Shown here: piece by piece, positions 50,851-58,658 of the stretch
How positions within the stretch are numbered: position 1 is the first letter of the stretch
Layout of the letters: each line of letters begins with the position of its first letter
Origin: a bacterium
GTDB lineage: Bacteria; Krumholzibacteriota; Krumholzibacteriia; LZORAL124-64-63
DNA length: 64,000 nt
Direction of reading: 5' to 3'
NCBI GenBank assembly: GCA_016712675.1
Contig: JADJQR010000001.1
Coordinates: forward strand, 1,054,001 to 1,118,000
Program-made: the position numbers and the translations under genes
The notes under the pieces: generated by a model
What the model was told of the DNA's origin: nothing
Database searches by the model: none
What the model saw: only the letters and a program-made list of their open reading frames with translations

Positions 50851-53478
50851 TCAGTGCTGGTGCGCCGGCTGGCTGCTCGTGCCGGGCGTGCTGGGAGCGG
50901 GCTCTGCCGACCCGTCGTTCCACCAGCGGATCAGCCCCGTCTCGAAGCGGTCCAGCGGGAAGCCGTCCTTGCGCGGAACCACGCGGACGGAGAACCCGCG
51001 GCGCCCGGCGCGTCGGCAGGGGATCTCGCCCTTGAACAGGACCGTGCCGTCGGCGGCGGGGCCGCCCTGGACGAACATCGTCGCCGTCTCGCCGTCCTGG
51101 ATGTTCCCGGCGGTGTCCAGCAGCCCGTGGTAGACCTCGACCAGGACCTCTTCGGCGGGGATCGCACCGAGCCGGACCTTCGCGGTCACCGGCAGCATGG
51201 CGCCCATCGGCTGCGCCTTGAGCGGCGGCGCGTCCACCGCGAGGATCACCACGCCGGACCAGTTCTCGTGCAGGCGGTGGCGCCAGCGGGCCAGGTCGGT
51301 GGCCAGGGCGTGGTCGTCGGCGCCCAGGCGCCGCACGTTGTCCAGGCAGGGGATGTAGAAGCGCTCGGTGTACTCCTCGACCATGCGGTTGGTGTTGAAC
51401 TCGGCGTTCACCGTCCGCATCGAGTTCTTCATGATGCGCGTCCACTCGCGCGGCACGCCGTCCACGCCGCGGCCGTAGAAGGCCGGCACGATCTCCTTCT
51501 CCAGCAGGTCGTACAGCGCCTCGCTCTCCACCTCGTCCTGGTACTGCTGGTCGTCGTGCTCCTCGCCGTCGCCGATGGCCCAGCCGTTGTCCTTGTGGTA
51601 CCCCTCGCACCACCAGCCGTCCAGCACCGACAGGTTGACGCCGCCGTTGGGCGGGACCTTCATGCCGCTGGTGCCGCTGGCTTCCAGCGGGCGCCGCGGG
51701 TTGTTCAGCCACACGTCCACGCCCTGCACCAGGTATCGCGCCACCTCGATGTTGTAGTCCTCGACGAAGACGATCCGCTTGCGGAACTCCTCGCGCTCGG
51801 CCATGTGCACCAGCTGGCGGATCACTTCCTTGCCGGGGTGATCCTTCGGATGCGCCTTGCCGGCGAAGATCAGCTGCACCGGTCGTTCCGGATTGTTCAG
51901 GATGCGGCTGAGGCGCTCGGGGTCACGCAGGATCAGCGCGGCGCGCTTGTAGGTGGCGAACCGCCGCGCGAAGCCGATGGTCAGGGCTTCGGGGTCCAGC
52001 GCCTCGCTCGCCGCCTTGATCCAGATGCGGCTGGCGCCCCGGCGTTCCATCTGCTTGCGCAGACGCGCGCGCACGAACCCGACCAGGCGCTCGCGCATGC
52101 GCTCGTGCGAGCGCCAGAGCTCGGCGTCCGGGATCAGCGCCACGCGGTCCCAGAGGGTCTTGTTCGTCGGCTCCTCGTACCAGCGGGGCCCCAGGTAGCG
52201 GTCGTACAGCCGCGCGATCTCCGAGCACAGCCAGCTGCGCGTGTGGATGCCGTTGGTCACGTGCGAGATGGGGATCTCCGACTTCGGCACGTCCGGCCAG
52301 ACGCGCTGCCACATGTCGCGCGAGACATGCCCGTGCAACTCGCTGACGCCGTTGGCGAACCGGCTCAGGCGCAGCGCCAGCACGGGCATGACGAACGACT
52401 CGTTCTGGTTGTTCGGGTCCTGCCGCCCCAACGCCAGCAGTCGGTCGATGCCGATGCCCATCTCGTCGGCCTTGCGCGTCAGGTACGTGCGGATGAGGTC
52501 GGGGGAGAAGTGGTCGTTGCCGGCGGGGACCGGCGTGTGTGTCGTGAAGATGTTGCTGGCGCGCACGATCTCGAACGCGGTCTCGTACGACAGCCCGCGG
52601 TGCTTCATCAGCAGGTTGATGCGCTCGAGCGCCAGGAAGGCCGAGTGCCCCTCGTTCAGGTGGCAGACCGTGGGTTCCAGCCCCAGCGCGATCAGCGCCC
52701 GCAGACCGCCGATGCCCAGCATGATCTCCTGGCGGATGCGCATGTCGGTGTCGCCGCCGTACAGGCGGGCCGTGAGGTCGCGGTCCTCGGCCCGGTTCTC
52801 CTGCAGGTTCGTGTCGAGCAGGAAGAGGGGGTTGCGGCCCACCTGGATGCGCCAGATCTGCGCGAAGATCGAGCGTCCCGGGTAATGCACCTCGATCAGG
52901 CGCGGCGCGCCGTCGCGGTCCCGCTCCAACGACATCGACATGTTGTAGAAGTCGTTGACCGGGTACTCCTCCATCTGCCAGCCGTCGTGGTTCAGGTACT
53001 GGCGGAAGTAGCCCGACTGGTAGGCCAGGCCCACGCCCACCAGGGGGATGCCCAGGTCGGTGGCGGACTTCAGGTGATCGCCGGCCAAGATGCCCAGGCC
53101 GCCCGAGTACAGCGGCAGCGACTCGTGAAGACCGAACTCCAGGGAGAAGTAGCCGACCAGCCCGTCGCCGACGCCCTTGTGTTCGCTCACGTACCAGGTC
53201 GGGCGCGTCAGGTAGCGCTCGAGGTCGCCCTGCACGCGTTCGAGGTGCGCCAGGAAGGCCTGGTCGCGCTCCAGTTCGCGCACGCGCTGCGACGAGAGCG
53301 AGCCCAACACCGCAACGGGGTTGCCGGCATGGCGGTCCCACTGGTCCGGATCGACACGGCGCAGCAGCGAGATGGCCTCGACATTCCAGCTCCACCAGGC
53401 GTTGCGCGCGATGTCGAGCAGCGGCTTGAGCGGGTCCGGCAGGTTGGGCGTGACGACGAACTTGCGGATCGATGGCAT
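50851..53478 (-). CDS. glgP: Alpha-glucan (glycogen) phosphorylase, GT35
   Basis: An 875-residue phosphorylase of the bacterial/archaeal GT35 subgroup that releases glucose 1-phosphate from alpha-1,4-glucans. The start is the ATG at 53478 with GGAG eight bases upstream; a longer reading runs into the divergent gene. Motifs include IARNAWWSWNVEAISLLRRV at the N-terminus, YFSLEFGLHESLPLYSGGLG, HLNEGHSAFLALE, ISHVTNGIHTRSW, FARRFATYKRA, and the PLP lysine region EASGTSGMKVPPNGG (near residue 605). The N-terminal DUF3417-like part is present. A C-terminal beta domain of about 130 residues ends in a Ser/Pro-rich tail. Confidence 0.96.
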   Translation of the reverse strand: MPSIRKFVVTPNLPDPLKPLLDIARNAWWSWNVEAISLLRRVDPDQWDRHAGNPVAVLGSLSSQRVRELERDQAFLAHLERVQGDLERYLTRPTWYVSEHKGVGDGLVGYFSLEFGLHESLPLYSGGLGILAGDHLKSATDLGIPLVGVGLAYQSGYFRQYLNHDGWQMEEYPVNDFYNMSMSLERDRDGAPRLIEVHYPGRSIFAQIWRIQVGRNPLFLLDTNLQENRAEDRDLTARLYGGDTDMRIRQEIMLGIGGLRALIALGLEPTVCHLNEGHSAFLALERINLLMKHRGLSYETAFEIVRASNIFTTHTPVPAGNDHFSPDLIRTYLTRKADEMGIGIDRLLALGRQDPNNQNESFVMPVLALRLSRFANGVSELHGHVSRDMWQRVWPDVPKSEIPISHVTNGIHTRSWLCSEIARLYDRYLGPRWYEEPTNKTLWDRVALIPDAELWRSHERMRERLVGFVRARLRKQMERRGASRIWIKAASEALDPEALTIGFARRFATYKRAALILRDPERLSRILNNPERPVQLIFAGKAHPKDHPGKEVIRQLVHMAEREEFRKRIVFVEDYNIEVARYLVQGVDVWLNNPRRPLEASGTSGMKVPPNGGVNLSVLDGWWCEGYHKDNGWAIGDGEEHDDQQYQDEVESEALYDLLEKEIVPAFYGRGVDGVPREWTRIMKNSMRTVNAEFNTNRMVEEYTERFYIPCLDNVRRLGADDHALATDLARWRHRLHENWSGVVILAVDAPPLKAQPMGAMLPVTAKVRLGAIPAEEVLVEVYHGLLDTAGNIQDGETATMFVQGGPAADGTVLFKGEIPCRRAGRRGFSVRVVPRKDGFPLDRFETGLIRWWNDGSAEPAPSTPGTSSQPAHQH

Positions 53479-53646
53479 AGGTCGTTCTCCTGGGCGCGCG
53501 GCCACGGCGGAATCGTGCCCTGGGGCAGGCACAGTCGCTTGTCCGCGTTTGCTTTCGGCTCCGATCGGCGATAATAAAGCACACAGTGGGTACGAGCCAC
53601 CCCGAAGGTTCTCCTGCCGGGCGCAAATTGAAAACGGAGTAACGGG
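53479..53646. promoter_or_regulatory. Divergent promoter region between glgP and the rhodanese-methyltransferase gene
   Basis: This 168-base gap separates divergent genes. On the plus strand a -10-like GATAAT sits inside GGCGATAATAAAGC (about 53568-53581), with TTTGCT 16 bases upstream as a weak -35. On the minus strand the same patch reads TTTATTAT. The exact promoters are not resolved. Confidence 0.35.
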
Positions 53647-54552
53647 ATGACCGGATACAACCTGCGGGTCATCGAGGAGGCGACCGCGCTGACAGCCTGG
53701 CTCGATGCGCACCCTGCGGCCGGCATCCTGGACGTACGCCCGGCCTCCGACTTCGTCGGACGACACATCCGCGGCGCCGTCTCGCTGCCGCCAGCCGCGG
53801 CCGCACGCACCGCCGCTGAACTGGAGGCCGTCCTGCCGTCGATCCTCCTGCCGCCGCGCCATCGCCCGCTGCTGGTCGTTGCCGGCGCGGTCGACATCGC
53901 CCTCCGCCTGGCCGGTGCCCTGTCGGCGCGAGGCCGCGCACGCCTGGCAGCCGCGGCACCGCTGCCGGCTGCGCTGGGCGCACTGCCCGAGCGGTTGTGC
54001 GCGCGCGGCCCGGGCGCGGGCGCGCTCTGGGAGGCGCCGGCGTGGCTCACGGACCACGCCGATCTGCTGCCGCCGGCCGCTCTGGGGCCGGCTCTGGATC
54101 TGGGCTGCGGCAGCGGCCGAGCCGCCGTGTGGCTGGCCGCGCGCGGCTACCGCGTGACCGGCTTGGACCACCAACCGGAAGCCCTCGCATTGATGTCCCG
54201 GCTGGCCGCCAGTGCGGGCGTTGCCGTGAGCGGGATCCGCGCCGACGTGCGCGCCGCGGGTGCCGTCCCGCCGGGACCGTGGGGAGTGCTCGTGAACATC
54301 CGTTGCCTGCAGCGGCCGCTTCTGACCCGTCTGCGCGACTACGTGTCACCGCACGGCGTGGCCGTGGTCAGGGGGTTCCGCGATGCGCCGGGCTGGGCAC
54401 CCGACATCACCGCCGCGCACCGGCTGCGCCCGGCCGAACTGGTACACGCTTTCCCGCCCGGAACGTGGGAGGTGCTGGCGCACGAGGAGGGCTTCGACGA
54501 CGACGGCCGCCCGGCAGCCGGCATCGTGGCGCGGCGGCTGGGCGGCCTTTGA
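53647..54552 (+). CDS. Rhodanese-like/class I methyltransferase fusion
   Basis: A 301-residue two-domain protein with GGAG eight bases before the ATG. Residues 5-100 resemble a rhodanese domain: AGILDVRPASDFVGRHIRGA, VSLPPA, and HRPLLVVAGAVDIALRLAGA where the active loop should be. The catalytic cysteine is missing (VVAGAVD in place of the usual VYCxxGxR), so sulfurtransferase activity is unlikely. From about residue 130 a SAM methyltransferase follows, with ALDLGCGSGRAAVWLAARGY and VTGLDHQPEALALM, and RGFRDAPGWAPD near the C-terminus, resembling TehB/tellurite-resistance-type methyltransferases. The rhodanese part may bind rather than catalyse. Confidence 0.8.
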   Translation: MTGYNLRVIEEATALTAWLDAHPAAGILDVRPASDFVGRHIRGAVSLPPAAAARTAAELEAVLPSILLPPRHRPLLVVAGAVDIALRLAGALSARGRARLAAAAPLPAALGALPERLCARGPGAGALWEAPAWLTDHADLLPPAALGPALDLGCGSGRAAVWLAARGYRVTGLDHQPEALALMSRLAASAGVAVSGIRADVRAAGAVPPGPWGVLVNIRCLQRPLLTRLRDYVSPHGVAVVRGFRDAPGWAPDITAAHRLRPAELVHAFPPGTWEVLAHEEGFDDDGRPAAGIVARRLGGL

Positions 54553-54620
54553 CGAAGGCACCGTCGCCTCGCGGTTCGACGGAACCCATTTCAGCCCTAG
54601 AGATCATGGAGCGGCTGGGC

Positions 54621-54681
54621 CCCTGGTGTAACGTGTGTTGGTCCGCGTGAACCAGGGACACAGCAGGGTTTGAGGCCCTGC
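54621..54681 (+). other. Two stem-loops in the left non-coding end of the IS element
   Basis: CCCTGGT (54621-54627) pairs with ACCAGGG (54651-54657), and GCAGGG (54663-54668) pairs with CCCTGC (54676-54681), directly before the transposase start. They could shape expression of the transposase or form part of a left-end RNA. Confidence 0.45.
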
Positions 54682-54701
54682 ACCACCGAAGGGACCCAGC
54701 C

Positions 54702-55814
54702 ATGAGCCAGCATACCACAGACACGATCTGGGTGGGCATGGACGTCCACCAGGCCTCGATCACCGCCGCCATCCTGCACGGCGATGACGTTGAGCCCCAA
54801 GTGGTTCGCCTGCCCGGGGACCTGAACGCCGCCCGTCGCCTGTTCCGCCGCCTGGCGGAGAAGGGCGTCCCGCGTGCCTGCTACGAGGCCTCCGGCGCCG
54901 GGTATGTGCTGCAGCGCACACTGAGCGACGACGGCTTCCACTGCGAGGTGATCGCCCCGAGCCTGATCCCGAGCCGGCCCGGCGACCACCGCAAGACCGA
55001 CCGCCTGGACGCGGTCCACCTGGCCCGGCAGTTCCGCAGCGGGCACCTGACCGCAGTGGCCGTACCCGACGTGGACCAGGAAGCAGTTCGCCACCTCGTG
55101 CGAGCGCATCTGTTCAACCGCCGGCAGATCACCCGCGCCAAGCATCGGATCGCGGGCATCCTGCGCACCGGCGGCTATCACTTCACCGAGACCAAGTCGG
55201 GATGGACCAAGCAGCATCGGGCGTGGCTGGCCAAGCTGCGGCACGAGCTGACCGGTCCGATGCAGACGGTGGTGACCAGCGAGTTGCATCACCTCGAGTA
55301 CCTCGAAGCGAGTCTCAGTTCGTTGGAGGCCGCGATCTCCGAGATCTCGGTCCAACCGCCGTGGCGGGCGCCCGTCGAAGCGCTGTGCTGCTTCCGCGGG
55401 ATCAAGACGCTGACGGCGATGACCATCATCAGCGAGATCGGTGATATCAAGCGCTTCGGTTCGCCACGGCAGTTGATGGGGTACGTCGGCCTGGTGCCGA
55501 GCGAACGCAGCAGCGGCGAGCGGAGCCATCGCGGTCCGATCACCAAGGCCGGGAACCGCTATCTGCGGAGGGTCCTGATCGAGAGCTCGTGGCACTACAG
55601 CAAACGGGCCTGCTCAACGCTGAAGCTGCAGCGACGGCGCGCCGGGCAGGATCCTGCCGTCATCGGGATCGCGCTCAAGGCCCAGCACCGACTCGAACGC
55701 CGGTACCAGCATCTGTCGCGGACCAAACACACGAACAAGGCAACCACGGCGGTGGCGCGGGAGCTCTGCGGGTTCCTGTGGGCCATGCTGTGGGAGGTCG
55801 AAGGCCGCAGGTAA
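54702..55814 (+). CDS. IS110/IS1111-family transposase (DEDD recombinase)
   Basis: A 370-residue recombinase. The N-terminal RuvC-like DEDD domain shows WVGMDVHQASITAAIL (first Asp at residue 14), ACYEASGAGY (Glu near 63) and HRKTDRLDAVHLAR (paired Asp near 100-103). A coiled-coil region follows (SELHHLEYLEASLSSLEAAI). The C-terminal Transposase_20 domain has FRGIKTLTAMTIISEIGDIK, GYVGLVPSERSSGERSHRGP with the candidate catalytic serine, and KAGNRYLRRVLIESSWHY. Length is typical and the frame is intact, so the element may be active. IS110 recombinases are guided by an element-encoded bridge RNA in the characterised members. Confidence 0.96.
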   Translation: MSQHTTDTIWVGMDVHQASITAAILHGDDVEPQVVRLPGDLNAARRLFRRLAEKGVPRACYEASGAGYVLQRTLSDDGFHCEVIAPSLIPSRPGDHRKTDRLDAVHLARQFRSGHLTAVAVPDVDQEAVRHLVRAHLFNRRQITRAKHRIAGILRTGGYHFTETKSGWTKQHRAWLAKLRHELTGPMQTVVTSELHHLEYLEASLSSLEAAISEISVQPPWRAPVEALCCFRGIKTLTAMTIISEIGDIKRFGSPRQLMGYVGLVPSERSSGERSHRGPITKAGNRYLRRVLIESSWHYSKRACSTLKLQRRRAGQDPAVIGIALKAQHRLERRYQHLSRTKHTNKATTAVARELCGFLWAMLWEVEGRR

Positions 55815-55832
55815 CTGCGACCGACAGGGCGT

Positions 55833-55995
55833 GAGGGAAGAGGTCGGCCAGGGGAATCCTCGTCTGAAATATGCGACGAGTGCTTGCGCTCGACTCGCGT
55901 TGTTAGAGTGAGGCCGCCCCGGACGGGCAGAATCTTGTGCGGTACCCAACCCGCGGATATCAGTCTGATCGACCGTCGACGAAGCCTCTTCCCTC
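55833..55995 (+). ncRNA. Candidate bridge-type guide RNA in the right end of the IS element
   Basis: Nineteen bases after the transposase stop, GAGGGAAGAGG (55833-55843) pairs perfectly with CCTCTTCCCTC (55985-55995), closing a 163-base region. Inside are further stems: CTCGTC/GACGAG (55859-55864 with 55875-55880), GCGG/CCGC around TACCCAAC (near 55939-55954), and ATCAG-T-CTGAT (near 55959-55969). A closing stem with internal loops, at this size and place, is what is known for IS1111-group bridge RNAs. This is inference; guide loops cannot be assigned without the insertion and donor sequences. Confidence 0.45.
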
Positions 55996-56000
55996 CGATC

Positions 56001-56035
56001 ATAAGAAGCGGCCCCGGCCGTTGCCGGCCGGGGCC
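56001..56035 (-). terminator. Rho-independent terminator of the beta-helix gene
   Basis: A perfect 10-bp stem GGCCCCGGCC (56010-56019) and GGCCGGGGCC (56026-56035) with a six-base loop. Read on the minus strand it is followed by GCTTCTTAT, a T-rich tail, and lies 40 bases after the stop of the minus-strand beta-helix gene. Confidence 0.65.
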
Positions 56036-56074
56036 TTCGGAGACACATGTCTCTAGTTGACTAGCCGCTCCATA

Positions 56075-57847
56075 TCATTTCAGCAAAGTGACCTTCGTCG
56101 ACGACTGCCGTCCTGGAGTGTCGACCACGACGACGTATGTCCCTGATGCCAGGTCACGGCCATCATCCGAGCGCCCGTTCCAGCTCACGCTGGCGGTGCC
56201 CGCCGGGAACGGGCCGTCGGCAAGCTTCGCCACCAGGCGCCCGTCCAGGTCGTAGGCGGACACGCGGACCCTCTGTGCGCGGTCGAGACTGAAACGGATC
56301 GTCGTGGCCGGATTGAACGGGTTCGGCGCGGCCAACACCCGACCCAGGCCCGGCACCTCGGAACGGGGTTCGAGCTCAAGGGTGGCCTGCGCCATGAGCG
56401 TCCATTCGGCACTGTTGAACGCGGCATACAGGCGGAACGTGTACGGGCCGCTGCCCTGCAGCGTGGCCGCCGGATCGTCGGCCGTGAAAAGGCCGTCGCC
56501 GTCGCGGCTGAACGCGACGTCCCAGCTCAGATCCGGTGTCGCGGCGCGTGCGCCGGTCAGGCGGAACTGCGGCTCGATGCCCAGGCCCTCGGGCAAGCGC
56601 CACTCCAGGCGCGCCAGCGTCCCGTTCCAGCCGGCGTTGAGAGTCAGCGTCGACGGCAGCGGCGAGCCGCAACCGACCGGCCAGGCACCCACGGTGACGC
56701 CGTCGTTGCTGTCGGGATGGCACGGTGATGCAACCTGGAGGTTGAACGAGACCGTGCCTTCGGGCGCGTTGGTGCAGAACAGGGGATCGACCGAGCGGTT
56801 GGTCTCGCCCGGCGCCGACGGCGCCGCGCCGCCGATCCAGTCGCCACCCGTGTTCCCGTAGAAATCGTTCTGGTGGACCTGCGGTCCGTAGGTGCCACCG
56901 GAATGGATGCCGGACCCCTCGTGGAAGGCGATGATGCTCGCGTTCACCGAGGTGATGGCGTTGCTGGTGAAGATGCCGGAGCCTCGCCACGAACCGCGGT
57001 TGGCAACCAGGGTGCAACGCACGAGCGTGGCGCCGGATTCGGCGAAGTTGGCGACCGCGCCGCCGTATCGGGCCTCGTTCTCGGTGAACGTGCAGCCGAA
57101 GAACATCGGCTTGGAGTCCAGGTCGCAGAAGGCGCCGCCGCCGTAGCCCCGGCTGCCGTTCGTCTCGTTGCCGGAGAAGATCGTCGACATCACGACCGGC
57201 GAGGAATAGTCCCTGCACGACAGCCCGGCGCCCCAATCGGCGCGGTTCCCCTCGAAGCGGCAGTTCTGCAGGCTGGGGGAGGCGTACAGCGTGCAGTCCA
57301 TGCCGCCGCCGCCGCCGGTCGCCGTGTTGTCCACGAACACGCAGCCACTGAACGTGGGCGAGGCTTCGAAGACCCACACCGCGCCGCCGCTGCGGGCGGC
57401 GCTGTTGCTCCGGAACACGCAATCGATGACGTTCACCGCGGCGTCGCTGATCTGGAGAGCGCCGCCGCTGCCTTCCAGCATCGAGGTGCCTTCGGCACGA
57501 CCGGCGATGAAGGTGAGATTCCGGATCTCGGCGGTCCGCGCGAAATTCTCGCACATCAGGATGCGGCCGGCGCCCTGGCCGTTGATGACGACGGCTGCCG
57601 GAGAGTCGCCACTGCCGGCCAGCGTAACGCCTTCGGGCATCTGAAGACCATGCTCATTGTAGGTGCCAGGGGCCAGCAGCACACGATCGCCGACGGCTGC
57701 ACGCGTCAAGGCGGCGGCGATCGTCGGTTGGGCTGCCGGAACGTGGATATCGGCTGCCAGCGCCGGGATCGGGAGGTTCGTGAGCGCAGCGGCGGCGCAG
57801 GCGACCGCCAGGATTCCGACCAGCCTGCCCAGTTTCGAGTGCCGCAA
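56075..57847 (-). CDS. Secreted right-handed beta-helix protein with FlgD-like C-terminal module
   Basis: A 590-residue exported protein. GGAGG directly abuts ATG 57856, too close for initiation there, so I choose the TTG at 57847 nine bases after it; ATG 57895 has no ribosome site. The signal peptide is LVGILAVACAAAALTNLPIP. Residues 30-420 form parallel beta-helix rungs of the polymorphic-outer-membrane/pectate-lyase-like type, with recurring SGGAL, GGAVW, GGGMD and GSGIF turns and cysteines at rung ends (VIDCVFRSNSAARSGGAVWV). A strand-rich region then leads to the FlgD-like end: LAAPNPFNPATTIRFSL, AYDLDGRLVAKLAD, GRDLASGTYVVVV. No catalytic triad is recognised; likely a surface adhesin or polysaccharide-binding protein. 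Confidence 0.85.
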   Translation of the reverse strand: MRHSKLGRLVGILAVACAAAALTNLPIPALAADIHVPAAQPTIAAALTRAAVGDRVLLAPGTYNEHGLQMPEGVTLAGSGDSPAAVVINGQGAGRILMCENFARTAEIRNLTFIAGRAEGTSMLEGSGGALQISDAAVNVIDCVFRSNSAARSGGAVWVFEASPTFSGCVFVDNTATGGGGGMDCTLYASPSLQNCRFEGNRADWGAGLSCRDYSSPVVMSTIFSGNETNGSRGYGGGAFCDLDSKPMFFGCTFTENEARYGGAVANFAESGATLVRCTLVANRGSWRGSGIFTSNAITSVNASIIAFHEGSGIHSGGTYGPQVHQNDFYGNTGGDWIGGAAPSAPGETNRSVDPLFCTNAPEGTVSFNLQVASPCHPDSNDGVTVGAWPVGCGSPLPSTLTLNAGWNGTLARLEWRLPEGLGIEPQFRLTGARAATPDLSWDVAFSRDGDGLFTADDPAATLQGSGPYTFRLYAAFNSAEWTLMAQATLELEPRSEVPGLGRVLAAPNPFNPATTIRFSLDRAQRVRVSAYDLDGRLVAKLADGPFPAGTASVSWNGRSDDGRDLASGTYVVVVDTPGRQSSTKVTLLK

Positions 57848-58127
57848 TCGAATCATCCTCCGTGCTCTAACCCTGAAACGACGTCCGTTTTCCATTGGAC
57901 ACCGGTTGCGGGACCGGTTCAGGGGGTAGGTTGCAATATGCGGTCCGGAACTCCCACGGGGCAATATGAAAACCGTTACGACCCGTTTTCCCCGGGTGGC
58001 CGGTACCCCCCCGGTGGCAAGTGGTCGAAGCTGGTCAGCGCCGGCCGGATCTGCTATCATGTCAGGGAAGCGGGGTTATGGGCGATCCCTCATTCAGGGC
58101 CTCAAGAAGCTAGAGAGTGGAATCGAC

Positions 58128-58532
58128 ATGGCAGCAATTCGCGACTTCAGATACCTGGTCGTGGGCGTGGCCCTCGCCGCAGGGTTGGGGACTGCCGTGT
58201 ACGTGGCCGCGGACGACCCCGGCAAGGTGCGCGCGAAGGAGGTGCCGGTGCGCGTGGCTTTCACCAAAGCGACAACCGGCGCGCCCGTGGCGTACTACCA
58301 GGCCGAAATCCGCAACATCTCGCGGGACGAAGACGACGTCATCAGTCCCCTCGAGTTCACGACGGCGGCCGGTCCCGTCGACTCGCATGTGGTCTGGCTC
58401 ACGCTCAACGAGTACTACATGTACGTCGTTCGAGTGCGCGGCGTGGCTGGCAACGGCGCGGTGGGGCCGTGGTCCATCTGGTCGGACCCTTGGCGCGATG
58501 ATCCGGAGGATCCGGGCGCGCCCGTCGAGTGA
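58128..58532 (+). CDS. Small exported or anchored FN3-like protein
   Basis: A 134-residue protein. I start at ATG 58128, which is directly followed by a hydrophobic segment (YLVVGVALAAGLGTAVYVAA); an in-frame ATG at 57966 would add 54 residues without a clear role. The rest is one fibronectin-III-like domain: AKEVPVRVAFTKATTGAPVA, YYQAEIRNISRDEDDVI, YYMYVVRVRGVAGNGAVGPW, SIWSDPWRDD. The tail is acidic and proline-rich. It resembles the FN3 part of the FlgD-tailed protein near 43 kb but lacks the FlgD module. Function unknown. Confidence 0.65.
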   Translation: MAAIRDFRYLVVGVALAAGLGTAVYVAADDPGKVRAKEVPVRVAFTKATTGAPVAYYQAEIRNISRDEDDVISPLEFTTAAGPVDSHVVWLTLNEYYMYVVRVRGVAGNGAVGPWSIWSDPWRDDPEDPGAPVE

Positions 58533-58658
58533 GCGATCCCGCCGCTCGCGTCCCCGCCGCACTCGTGATTTGGCCCCGCGTCCGGCGGGGCCTATCCTTC
58601 GGGCCACGGGCCCGCGCTCGCGGCGCCCAGGCACCCTCTTTCCGTGGAGCAGGCAAAC

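Larger units (their letters stand above)
54606..56000 (+). mobile_element. IS110/IS1111-family insertion sequence (boundaries approximate)
   Basis: The element contains one transposase gene flanked by non-coding ends of about 100 and 185 bases. The 3' non-coding part is the longer and the more structured, as expected for the IS1111 subgroup, whose guide RNA lies in the right end. No target-site duplication is expected in this family and the ends cannot be fixed from one copy. The right end probably lies before the hairpin terminator of the downstream minus-strand gene (56001-56035). An 11-bp inverted pair (ATGGAGCGGCT 54606-54616; AGCCGCTCCAT 56063-56073) would give an alternative, longer element. 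Confidence 0.7.

Noticed and set aside
54576-55979. Seven-base inverted pair TCGACGG (54576-54582) / CCGTCGA (55973-55979) as IS ends
   Set aside because: Seven bases in GC-rich sequence are likely by chance, and the right copy lies inside the structured region rather than at an edge.
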